Assembly: GCA_905221605.1 (NCBI GenBank)
Contig: CAJNDS010002068.1
Span: 1,436,751-1,476,750 of the forward strand
Direction of reading: 5' to 3'
DNA: 40,000 nt
Source of the DNA: Symbiodinium natans
Lineage: Eukaryota > Sar > Dinophyceae > Suessiales > Symbiodiniaceae
The notes beneath the pieces were generated by a model. It had not been told where the DNA came from. It was given only the letters and a program-made list of their open reading frames with translations, and did not search any database. A program made the translations under genes and the position numbers. This document shows positions 34,701-39,644 of this stretch, one piece after another. Position 1 is the first letter of the stretch, and each line of letters begins with the position of its first letter.

Positions 34701-34963
34701 GTCATGTGAAGGTACGTAAGCAATGCCAGACGGAAGGCCCTTCTGGTTTGGTACTTATTAACCAATTATATCTGTACTTAAAGATGTGTACTTAAAGAGC
34801 ATATTAGGTCACTTAAGGGGCTTATACGTGGGTTAGAAGTACAGTTTTAGGTGCACTATAATTGGTTAATAAGTACCTTGAACCTCCAAGTACATCCGCA
34901 TTGCTGTAAAGAGCTTCAGTGTTTCCAAGCACCCCTCGCGTGCTCGGCGGCTGCTGCTGCTGC

Positions 34964-35008
<45 letters not shown>

Positions 35009-35026
35009 GGCTGCGGCTGCGGCTGC

Positions 35027-35104
<78 letters not shown>

Positions 35105-38100
35105 CATGTTTGCGGCAAGACCGTAAGCCCTAAACCCTAAACCCTAAACTCTAAACCCAAACCCTAAACCCTAAGCCCTAAACCCCGAAACCCGAAACCT
35201 TAACTTGACCACCAGCGCTTGCCATCATTTGTCCATCGCACCACTCTTCGTACGCAGGCGGTTTAGGGTTGGAAGCTCCGAAGAGACTAGGGATGAGGAT
35301 TTCGAGTTGGGGTTTCGTTTTTGTTTCTCTGGGGATAAAGTAAAACTTTCAAAGCTGTTTAGCTTTTAAGTGTTTACTAGAAGCAGGAGTCAGGGAAGAA
35401 GGCTTCTGTCAGGAAGTGTGCGCAGCGTCAAGTTCATGTAAGTAATTAGGCGGCATGCAGCAGCCATACTTACAAGGCTTTTCGGAACCCAGCCTAAACC
35501 TAACCTTAAACCTTGAAGCGTAGGAAGCACCTTCGAACCCCTGAATTTCGGAGCCGCTCGCCTTTCGAAGGCCGCCCACCAGGCCCATTTTGAGGCACGG
35601 AAACGTGTTTGGGGGTTTAAGGTTCCCAGAGAGCCCAAAACCCCTTACTTAAGGAATCTACCTTAAACTATCCAGGGATCCTTAGTATGACCTAAGGCAT
35701 CTTCCTTAAGGGGTATTGGGCTCTTTGGGTTGTTGGGCTTGGGCGGCTTGGGGGTTTAAGACCCAATATCTGCGGCTTCAACCTAAATGTTGTCAGCGCA
35801 ACAGCGGGTTGGAAGTGTCGAGGGCGTAGGGACGTGGGCTCCAAGATTTGAGTCCCTGTTGTGAGCCTGAGCCTAAGGCGGCAGCGATTTAGGGTTTAGG
35901 GTTTAGGGTTTAGGGTTTGGGGTTTAGGGTTCAGGGACCTCAAAAGACCCCCCGAAAGAGCCCGGTATCCTCAACTATGGTTCGGGTTTAGGGTTTTAGG
36001 GCTTTCCTGGACCCCACAGTATATATGGCAAACAAAAAATCAAGGAGCCCGTAACAGTGCGATTTTTTACTAATTACATATTGGAAAAGGGTTTAGTTTA
36101 TGGGTTCGGACCAAACATCTCTAACCCTAAACCCCAAACCCTCCACCCTCTTTTTACTGAAGCAGCATATCTGGGACTATGACAAGGCTTAAAGAACGTT
36201 CCATGCAGAGTGGAACGTCACCAGCTGGAGCACAGAGAGTGGACTTCAGAATCCGCAAAGTTGTGAATTTACACGATATTTGTTGAAGTGCATATTGTAG
36301 AATACATAAATGAAAATACATACATATGTAGATGTATACTACAGCATGTAGTATAGAGTATACATATAAATATGTACAATGTGTATATATATATATATAT
36401 ATATGCCCACATTATGCGCTGTGCCTGGCCATCACTTGACCCTACTCAACAAAGCTAGGCAGGGAAGTCTGCCAGCCGAAGAGGGGTGAGGACCATAAAC
36501 TTGGCCCAAACCCCTACCTTGGTAGTTTAGGGTTTAGGGTTTAGGGTTTAGGGTTTAGGGTTTAGGGTTATCAGCATTGCAATCAAACTTGCAACCTCTT
36601 TAGGCTACTTAACTCTAAATCCTAAACCCTAAACTCCAAACCCTAAACCCTGCTTATGACTACCCAAAGCCAAGTATACCCTGGAACCTCCAAGTAAGCC
36701 CTGTAAACCCAAAGCTCTTGAGCCACCTGCAAAAGGCGGCAAAGAAGCAGGAGACAGCTTTGCAGCTTGAGGGTTAGAGTTTGCAGTTTGGGGTTTAGGG
36801 CTTAGGGTTCAGGGTTCAGGGTTCAGGGTTCAGGGTTCAGGGTTCAGGGTTCAGGGTTTAGGGTTTAGGGTTGGTCGGGAGGGGGGGGGTTGCACCAGAA
36901 GAGAGGCCCCGGTGAGCGCCAAGAGGTTCAGGGCGTTTTTGTTTTTGATTCTGAAGGTCCTGGCCTTCATTTATAAGGAGGCACCCTTATGTAGTCCGGG
37001 ACATTGATGAAATAGGCAGATTGGTTCAGAAAGGTATAGACTTGAGGGCAGAGTTTGGGAAAACATGTCTCATTCAACCCTAAACCCTAAACCCCAAACC
37101 CTAAACCCTACACCCTAGACCCTAAACCCTAAACCCTAAACCCTTCGTCCAAAGCCCTCCCAGCACTGCACACCTCGAAGCCCTGCAGCCCGGTGGAACT
37201 TTGTGTGCTTTTAGAAGGTTATGAAGCGGGAAATTGGACTTGACCCTAAACCCTAAACCCTAAACCCTAAAGCCTAAACCCTAAACCCTAACCCTAAACC
37301 CTAAACCCTAAACCCTAAACCTTTGATTTGAAATAATGTATATTGAGGGTCTCGATCACCTCCCAAACCTGATTGCGACCTAAACACTCAACAGCCAACT
37401 AGAGGGGAGGGCTGGAGGGCTGGACGTGGAGCTACCAGACTTAGAGCCGTACTTATAAGCACGCAAGTGAACCTCAGACTAAGGCTTGTCAGGTTTTTGG
37501 TTAAAGGCTTTTTTGGGCTCCCTGCGAAGGATGGGGACGATTGTGTGGAGAGAGCTGATGTTGTGTTTTTTCAGGGGTCGGGGTGCCGAATAAGGTTGGG
37601 TTCAGCATCTAGGGTGTTGAGGGTTTCGGATTTAGGGTTTTGGGGGATGTGGCTCTCAATTCAATGTGAGGTTCAATTTGCTTGCGTCCTGGGTGCTGAA
37701 AACGGTTGGCCTCGACCGAACTAGAACCGAGACAACAAGACCATTATAATTTAGGTCAACCTGTGTGGGACCCAAAACCCTAAACCCTAAACCCTAAACC
37801 CTAAACCCTAAACCCTAAACCCTAAACCCTAAACCCTAAACCCTAAACCCTAAACCCTAAACCCTAAACCCTAAACCCTGAACCCTGAACCCTGAACCCT
37901 GAACCCTGAACCCTAAACCCTAAACCCTAAACCCTAAACCCTAAACCCTAACCCTAACCACACTGTCAGGTTTGGGGTGTGGAGTTTAGGGCTTTGGGGG
38001 GGGAGACTCCGCAGGAGAAGGATCCGCAGGGAGGCTGCTCGGCTTGAGAATCAAGTCCGACGGCTTCAGAGGAAGCTTTATTTAGGGTTTAAACCCTAAA

Positions 38101-39644
38101 CCCTAAGCCTAAACCCTAAACCCTAAACCCCGGCTTCAGATTTCAGAGGAGGAGTGTAGGGCTTTCAGGGTGTTAGGGTGTAGGGGTGTCCGCCCGGTCC
38201 CTAATCCCTAAACTCTAACCCTATGCCCTACTACTTCGGTTCGCCCTGGTTTGCGGTTCTACGGGTAGGTTCACGCTCCTTTAATGTGGTCCCTTACCCT
38301 CTTTCAAGGGTTCCGATGTACGGGACCTTGGGTTGTTTAGGGTATCTCGTATGTAAGGGGTATATACGGGGTCCCCTTGTCACGGCCCATATGAAGGAAC
38401 CATGGAACTACGCTAAGAACGGTGGATGAGCCTGAAGTGGGCTTCAGCAGCTTCAGTCTTGCATAGCTCGAGTTGACTCCAACGAATTGAGGGAATGTTC
38501 CCAAACATTACGTCACGACTGCAGCCTGCGCCCCAAAACCCTAGGCATGGGTAAGGTTGCAGAAAACCTCAAAACCCGAAACCAGGGTTTTAGAGGGTTC
38601 GAGGCAGGCCAAAACTGCCCTAAACCCTAAGACCTGAACCCTAAACTTAAACCCCAAACCCCAAACCCCAGACCCCCAAAGGGCCCCTACGAATCTGGAT
38701 CCCTCTCGGCCGAGGCCCCTTCCCCGCCTACCCCAGCGGCAAGACCTGGGACGAAGCCAGCGGCAAGACCGGCGTGGGCAAGAAGTTCCTCCAGATGGTT
38801 TAGGGTTGAGGGTTTAGGTTTAGGGTTGAAGGGTTCAGGGTGTAGGGTTTAGGGCTCAGGGTTGAAGAGTTTAGGGTTTAGGGTTTAGGGTTTAGGGTGT
38901 TTTTTCCGGAAACCATGCCAGTTCCTCGCCCCTAAGCCCTAAAACCCCTAAACCCTAAAACCCTGAAGCCCTAAAGCCCTAAACCCTACAACCCTGAAAC
39001 CCTAAAGCCCTAAATTTTAAACCCTACAACCCTGAAACCCTAAACCCTGAAGCCCTAAAGCCCTAAACCCTCGAAGCCCTCAGGCGCTGAATTTAGAGAC
39101 TGGGATGCCCCATAGTACCCTTCTTCCCGGCATTTTCTAGGGGGGGGGGGGAGTTTAAGGTAGGGGTTTAGGGCTGAGGCCGTAGGTTGCCCTAACCCAC
39201 ATACTCCATTACTCTTGAATTAAGGAATGTTCCTTGAATGTGTAAGGAACCCTATTATTGTGGAACTTTCCTTACTTAAGGGGAATTGGAGTCCCTGGGA
39301 AGCCCTAATTCGACAGTACACCCCGTCAAATACTCCCCTATATAGTGATACTATTATAGTACATGGGAAGGGGGGGGGGGGGGGGGGGGGGGGGGCATTT
39401 AATATAAAGGGGTCGGTGGGTTTGTATTGAATATGAGGGGGAAGGGGACTATAACTCCTTAAGCTTAACTCGACCCTACACCCCAAAATGGCCCAACTCC
39501 TGGTTAGGGAGCCACATTGGGGGATCCGGAAATCCTAAAACGCAAACCCTAAACCCTAAACCTCAAACCCGCGGATGTGGGGGGGTTTTCAGGTTCTTCC
39601 ACAACATCATCGACGGCTCCAAGGTCAAGTCGGAGCCCTTCTAC
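11969..39644 (+). CDS. FRD1: FAD-dependent fumarate reductase (NADH-type, OSM1/FRD1-like), 26 exons resolved, 3' end outside window
   Basis: Soluble flavoprotein that reduces fumarate to succinate; homologues act in the cytosol, mitochondria or glycosomes and help reoxidise FAD or NADH when oxygen is low. Joining 26 micro-exons (1,245 bp) gives one open frame of about 415 residues with no stop. Visible landmarks are the dinucleotide-binding GGGLAG at residues 9-14, GGNSTKATSGINGA at 38-51, LGGHSAPRTHR at 115-125, ATGGFGADF at 192-200, TTNGDHTTGDG near 220, HPTG at 248-251, GERFCNELGRRD at 282-293 and GRGVMKFF near 330. Order and spacing match the FAD_binding_2 fumarate reductase family, whose members have about 470-500 residues. 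The last 60-90 residues, including the usual HYxMGG active-site segment, should lie beyond position 40,000. Exons make up only about 4.5% of the span. No signal or mitochondrial targeting peptide precedes the ATG, so this form looks cytosolic unless an upstream exon was missed. Exon calls are mine from frame, homology and splice rules; family identity is very secure, a few junctions less so. Confidence 0.93.
12317..12357 (+). CDS. FRD1: Fumarate reductase exon 2
   Basis: Continues as VSAANTVMEWGGK, the first helix after the FAD P-loop. Acceptor gagag|G, donor GC. Intron 2 (1,071 bp) starts G-rich and ends in a 170-bp CCCTAAA array. It holds an inverted-repeat element at 12753-12942 with its own TTTAGGG array. 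Confidence 0.9.
12753..12942. mobile_element. Inverted-repeat element containing a TTTAGGG array
   Basis: Left ATAGGGTCCTTTAAGGGAGG and right CCCTCCCTTAAGAACCCTAT are complementary. A clean TTTAGGG array (12838-12909) fills the right half of the interior up to the right terminal repeat. Confidence 0.7.
12838..12909. repeat. Clean TTTAGGG array
   Basis: Ten uninterrupted heptamers within the element at 12753-12942. Confidence 0.95.
13236..13396. repeat. CCCTAAA array at the 3' end of intron 2
   Basis: About 22 heptamers with one AAATAAA and one CCCGAAC unit. It ends 32 bp before the exon 3 acceptor. Confidence 0.95.
13429..13476 (+). CDS. FRD1: Fumarate reductase exon 3
   Basis: Reads VVLVDKSAFCGGNSTK. 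It holds the acidic residue that caps the second beta-strand and the GGNSxK FAD contact. Acceptor ttctgcag|G, donor GC. The following intron (459 bp) opens with a TTTAGGG array directly after the donor. Confidence 0.95.
13936..13998 (+). CDS. FRD1: Fumarate reductase exon 4
   Basis: Reads ATSGINGAETRTQKEKKAAK plus D; the SGING segment is a family hallmark. Acceptor gccag|G, GT donor. Intron 4 (1,019 bp) holds two copies of one inverted-repeat family (14479-14565 and 14835-14988). Confidence 0.95.
14479..14565. mobile_element. Inverted-repeat element, GGTTCTTAGTAGGGAATG family (copy 1)
   Basis: Left TGGTTCTTAGTAGGGAATGA, right complement CACTAAGAACCA. Lies in intron 4. Confidence 0.65.
14835..14988. 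mobile_element. Inverted-repeat element, GGTTCTTAGTAGGGAATG family (copy 2) with CCCTAAA array
   Basis: Left TGGTTCTTAGTAGGGAATGT; right ACCCTACTAAGAATCA. CCCTAAA/CCCTGAA repeats occupy the interior directly against the right terminal repeat. It lies 30 bp upstream of exon 5. Confidence 0.65.
15018..15059 (+). CDS. FRD1: Fumarate reductase exon 5
   Basis: Reads VEDTVELFTSDTLK, matching the D-[ST]-x-x-L-F-x-x-D-T stretch of the family. I chose the tggag|G acceptor over the AG five bases upstream because it keeps the frame and gives a canonical GT-AG intron. Intron 5 (1,361 bp) begins with TTTAGGG and ends with CCCTAAA. It also has a T20/G10 tract at about 15231-15264, a long TTTAGGG array and an inverted-repeat element at 15403-15575. 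Confidence 0.88.
15403..15575. mobile_element. Inverted-repeat element with internal duplication
   Basis: Left CATGGGGGGTTTCCGAAATA and right CCTTATTTTCGTAAGCCCCC then ACATG. CCGAAATAAGGGGT is repeated internally at 15414 and 15476. Confidence 0.65.
15608..15693. repeat. Clean TTTAGGG array in intron 5
   Basis: Twelve uninterrupted heptamers, followed by degenerate G-rich repeats to about 15845. Confidence 0.95.
16421..16450 (+). CDS. FRD1: Fumarate reductase exon 6
   Basis: Ten codons, GGAKKPELVK. The acceptor AAACCCAG|G is only a small change from the CCCTAAA repeat that runs into it. GC donor. Intron 6 (1,505 bp) holds a G20 tract (16805-16824) and a 254-bp C/T tract (17580-17833), and ends in CCCTAAA-type repeats. 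Confidence 0.88.
17580..17833. repeat. 254-bp C/T-only (homopyrimidine) tract
   Basis: Runs of C5-C20 separated by single T, with one G at 17737. Open frames through it are low-complexity shadows. The complementary strand could form G-quadruplexes or triplex DNA. Lies in intron 6. Confidence 0.9.
17956..18012 (+). CDS. FRD1: Fumarate reductase exon 7
   Basis: Reads VLCGNSGGDVDWLVDKFDL; in the family this precedes the capping-domain strand. The best-fitting donor is GA (18013), because the next exon begins GAC ATG. Intron 7 is 698 bp, G-strand repeats first and C-strand repeats last. Confidence 0.9.
18711..18783 (+). CDS. FRD1: Fumarate reductase exon 8
   Basis: Reads DMSLLARLGGHSAPRTHRGK followed by ERFP(G). 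The LxxLGGHSxxRTHR motif is diagnostic for this family. The acceptor aaaccgcag|G abuts a C-strand telomere-like array. GC donor, phase 1. Intron 8 is 561 bp and contains AT-rich ATAC/ATGC simple repeats near 19000-19110. Confidence 0.96.
19345..19381 (+). CDS. FRD1: Fumarate reductase exon 9
   Basis: Reads (G)MTITYALIQMV(E). Acceptor tctgcag|G; the GC donor is placed to leave phase 2, so that E is completed by the next exon. Intron 9 (1,016 bp) is AT-richer, has a (TA)n patch near 19841-19868 and almost no telomere-like repeats until its last 60 bp. Confidence 0.85.
20398..20446 (+). CDS. FRD1: Fumarate reductase exon 10
   Basis: Reads (E)KIAERSDLARIINKAK. Acceptor gattgag|G, GT donor. Intron 10 (1,167 bp) opens with TTTAGGG within 15 bp and closes with CCCTAAA. 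It carries an inverted-repeat element at 21443-21540. Confidence 0.87.
21443..21540. mobile_element. Inverted-repeat element, TGTAGGTAAATAGGGTCCC family
   Basis: Left GGGACCCTTTTTTTACCTAC and right GTAGGTAAATAGGGTCCC are complementary. Related single ends occur at about 24262-24282 and 32278-32295. Confidence 0.6.
21614..21671 (+). CDS. FRD1: Fumarate reductase exon 11
   Basis: Reads VKQLLTKSGAVCGVTYEKK, the family's V-x-G-V-x-Y strand preceding the second FAD-contact loop. Acceptor gggaag|G, GC donor. Intron 11 (815 bp) ends with a CCCTAAA array at about 22341-22452. Confidence 0.93.
22487..22528 (+). CDS. FRD1: Fumarate reductase exon 12
   Basis: Reads (G)KDFTEEGPVILAT(G), leading into the conserved ATGGFG loop. 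Acceptor ctccag|G, GC donor. Intron 12 is 2,000 bp. It has C-strand arrays near both ends, two hairpin elements (22636-22810 and 22821-22919), a CT-rich patch near 23800 and a G/C-tract palindrome near 23927-23962. Confidence 0.93.
22636..22810. mobile_element. Diverged family A-like element with internal duplication
   Basis: Ends TTGAAGGTTTATGGGTAG and ACACATGAATCTCCATGTA resemble family A. The interior TAGGGTTCTAAGTACCCTCA occurs twice, about 70 bp apart. Confidence 0.5.
22821..22919. mobile_element. Near-perfect hairpin, GGTTAGTAGGGAATG family (copy 3)
   Basis: Left GGTTAGTAGGGAATGAGGGA and right TCCCTCATTCCCTGCTAACC pair over about 24 bp with one mismatch, and pairing continues inward past TATATA. 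A CCCTAAA array starts about 10 bp outside it. Confidence 0.75.
24529..24571 (+). CDS. FRD1: Fumarate reductase exon 13
   Basis: Reads GFGADFTEDSLLA(K) and completes ATGGFGADF. Acceptor gtccag|G, GT donor in phase 2. Intron 13 (583 bp) has a TTTAGGG/TTTGGGG array just after the donor and CCCTAAA just before the acceptor. Confidence 0.94.
25155..25207 (+). CDS. FRD1: Fumarate reductase exon 14
   Basis: Reads YRPDLLHLPTTNGDHTT(G). The P-T-T-N-G-x-x-T-T-G-D-G motif is highly conserved in fumarate reductases. Acceptor cttcag|G, GC donor. Intron 14 (808 bp) carries an inverted-repeat element at 25312-25463 and a (CT)n(TA)n microsatellite at 25689-25767. Confidence 0.95.
25312..25463. mobile_element. 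Inverted-repeat element, family A (copy 6)
   Basis: Left TACTTGGAGGTTGATGTGGG; right AAATCAACCTCCTAGGTA. Lies in intron 14. Confidence 0.6.
25689..25767. repeat. (CT)n then (TA)n microsatellite
   Basis: CTCTCT tract to 25738, directly followed by a (AT)13 tract to about 25767. Intron 14. Confidence 0.9.
26016..26077 (+). CDS. FRD1: Fumarate reductase exon 15
   Basis: Reads DGIKMGEAIGARSIDLEWVQ, the helix and strand before the active-site HPTG. Acceptor aagag|G, GC donor, phase 0. Intron 15 is 687 bp and ends in CCCTAAA/CCCCAAA repeats after a G20 tract near 26649. Confidence 0.95.
26765..26814 (+). CDS. FRD1: Fumarate reductase exon 16 (HPTG active-site segment)
   Basis: Reads VHPTGLVEPDDPEAKI(K). 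The histidine of HPTG is one of the substrate-binding residues known in bacterial flavocytochrome fumarate reductases. Acceptor gtcag|G; the GC donor leaves phase 2. Intron 16 (1,414 bp) begins GCAGCTGGGC, the same ten bases as intron 18, and has G-strand repeats first and C-strand repeats last. Confidence 0.94.
28229..28260 (+). CDS. FRD1: Fumarate reductase exon 17
   Basis: Reads FLAAEALRGV(G), matching the conserved F-L-A-A-E-x-L-R-G-x-G-G. Acceptor aaaaag|G, GT donor. Intron 17 (989 bp) carries a C-family hairpin element at 28591-28696 and ends in a CCCTAAA array that runs into the acceptor. Confidence 0.93.
28591..28696. mobile_element. Hairpin element, second copy of the TGGGATGTTCCCCC family
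   Basis: Left GGGATGTTCCCCCTTATACT and right GAAGGGGAACATC match the 11825-11913 element. A G17 run near 28639 interrupts the centre. Confidence 0.7.
29168..29249. repeat. CCCTAAA array forming the exon 18 acceptor
   Basis: About eleven heptamers; the last unit reads CCCTAAG and provides the acceptor AG. Confidence 0.95.
29250..29318 (+). CDS. FRD1: Fumarate reductase exon 18 (catalytic Arg region)
   Basis: Reads GLVINADGERFCNELGRRDY then VT(G). The N-E-x-x-x-R-D segment is where the proton-donor arginine lies in characterised members. The acceptor CCCTAAG|G is the telomere-like repeat with a single changed base. GC donor followed by GCAGCTGGGC. Intron 18 (1,535 bp) contains the degenerate satellite block at 30060-30805. 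Confidence 0.95.
30060..30805. repeat. Degenerate satellite of roughly 130-bp units
   Basis: Recurring words are CTATAGTTTAGGAGCC, GTTTAGCGYCTAAACTATAA, ACGGYRCCCTCTT and TTTCAGACTTTAGCCAAGCT. The units have internal dyads (GTTTAGCGCCTAAAC). Five or six diverged copies; unlike anything else in the window. Confidence 0.65.
30854..30890 (+). CDS. FRD1: Fumarate reductase exon 19
   Basis: Reads EMWKSKGPFRL(T). Acceptor ctcag|G; a GC donor at 30891 keeps the frame into exon 20. The open sequence that follows (PGGRACGAFS) is judged intronic because it breaks the junction. Intron 19 is 956 bp. Confidence 0.85.
31358..31450. mobile_element. Inverted-repeat element, GTGCCCTTATTYC family (copy 3)
   Basis: AGTGCCCTTATTCCCTTTTT at the left and GAGGCGCCCTTTTTAACCTA at the right, in intron 19. 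Uninterrupted by telomere-like repeats. Confidence 0.5.
31847..31887 (+). CDS. FRD1: Fumarate reductase exon 20
   Basis: Reads ILNKAASDEIIWH(C). Acceptor tttcag|G. The GC donor at 31888 was chosen because it restores WHCKHY at the join. Intron 20 is 477 bp with a short CCCTAAA patch and an inverted TAGGTA-type element end near 32245-32295. Confidence 0.88.
32365..32414 (+). CDS. FRD1: Fumarate reductase exon 21
   Basis: Reads KHYTGRGVMKFFKTGE. G-R-G-V-M-K is conserved in the family. Acceptor ctgag|G, GT donor. Intron 21 (1,230 bp) contains the 584-bp inverted-repeat element with the tRNA-like segment and the 31-bp palindromic array. Confidence 0.93.
32885..32950 (-). ncRNA. tRNA-derived segment with pol III-type A and B boxes
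   Basis: The minus strand starts GGGTGATCAGCCTAGTGGAT, which contains an A-box-like AGCCTAGTGG, and about 35 bases later has AGTTCGAATCC, one base from the B-box consensus. The T-arm and acceptor stems do not pair properly, so this is not a working tRNA. A tRNA-derived SINE head or degraded tRNA is more likely. Confidence 0.6.
33061..33197. repeat. 31-bp palindromic tandem array, five copies
   Basis: AAGAAATCC starts at 33061, 33092, 33123, 33154 and 33185 (the last ends TCG), an exact 31-bp period. Each unit spans the perfect palindrome GATTTCTTAAATTTAAGAAA(TC), separated by CRGCCCCTC. Confidence 0.85.
33645..33686 (+). CDS. FRD1: Fumarate reductase exon 22
   Basis: Reads DLCKDMGIQVSVLE, fitting the family's E-L-x-K-D-M/I-G-x-x-x-x-x-L segment. 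Acceptor cccgag|G, GC donor. Intron 22 (557 bp) contains a G-run near 33731-33749 and telomere-like repeats in both orientations. Confidence 0.88.
34244..34270 (+). CDS. FRD1: Fumarate reductase exon 23
   Basis: Nine codons, EFHRKSLIQ, aligned with the helix before A-A-K-K. Acceptor gcccag|G; the donor is GA (34271) if the frame is to continue. Shortest exon and less conserved, so boundaries are less certain. Intron 23 (2,465 bp) is the longest and carries a CTG/CGG expansion and an inverted-repeat element. Confidence 0.7.
34751..34893. mobile_element. Inverted-repeat element, family A (copy 7)
   Basis: Left GTACTTATTAACCAATTATA and right TATAATTGGTTAATAAGTAC are perfect complements of 20 bp. 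The right side continues as TTGAACCTCCAAGTAC, but the matching left outer end is missing. Lies in intron 23. Confidence 0.7.
34948..35103. repeat. CTG/CGG trinucleotide expansion (about 50 triplets)
   Basis: Almost pure CTG with eight CGG interruptions clustered at three spots. Lies in intron 23 just after a family A element. Every frame is open through it, but it has no splice-compatible link to flanking exons. Confidence 0.9.
35631..35723. mobile_element. Inverted-repeat element, GAGCCCAATACCCC family (copy 2)
   Basis: Left GAGCCCAAAACCCCTTACTT and right CCTTAAGGGGTATTGGGCTC are near-perfect complements over about 18 bp, with further pairing inward. Confidence 0.7.
36736..36772 (+). CDS. 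FRD1: Fumarate reductase exon 24 (3' boundary uncertain)
   Basis: Reads AAKKQETALQLE(G) when spliced at the GT donor at 36773 directly to exon 25. AAKK matches the family. An alternative ends this exon at 36750 with a GA donor and adds a 13-bp micro-exon at 36899-36911 (KRGP) before a gtgagc donor. Both keep the frame. I prefer the single-exon version because its acceptors are all AG|G. Confidence 0.6.
36795..36871. repeat. TTTAGGG array with a run of eight TTCAGGG variants
   Basis: The variants are consecutive (36805-36857) and are followed by canonical TTTAGGG units. Confidence 0.9.
37777..37958. repeat. Longest CCCTAAA array in the window
   Basis: About 26 heptamers including five consecutive CCCTGAA units near 37878-37912 and two CCCTAA hexamers at the end. 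Lies in intron 24. Confidence 0.95.
38715..38784 (+). CDS. FRD1: Fumarate reductase exon 25
   Basis: Reads (G)PFPAYPSGKTWDEASGKTG then VGKK. P-x-P-A-Y-P-S-G-K-x-W-D-E-A-S-G-K-T-G is very strongly conserved. Acceptor gccgag|G; GT donor in phase 2. Intron 25 (808 bp) has TTTAGGG 12 bp inside its 5' end and CCCTAAA shortly before its 3' end, plus a G27 tract at about 39370-39396. Confidence 0.95.
39593..39644 (+). CDS. FRD1: Fumarate reductase exon 26 (last in window)
   Basis: Reads FFHNIIDGSKVKSEPFY, ending just before the conserved VTPxxHYxMGG segment. GC donor at 39645. The rest of the window (39645-40000) is the start of the next intron, made of degenerate TTTAGGG/TTTGGG repeats. The C-terminal exons are not in the window. 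Confidence 0.93.

Noticed and set aside
34851-35140. Poly-alanine, poly-cysteine or poly-leucine proteins
   Set aside because: Produced by the CTG/CGG repeat in several frames and both strands; no join to neighbouring exons.
36899-36911. 13-bp micro-exon (KRGP) before a gtgagc donor
   Set aside because: It would keep the frame, but it needs the only acceptor without a following G and a GA donor for exon 24; a single longer exon 24 is simpler. Not excluded.
1161-37958. True chromosome end (telomere)
   Set aside because: Arrays are short (under about 220 bp), occur in both orientations every few hundred bases, and lie within introns of a continuous gene.
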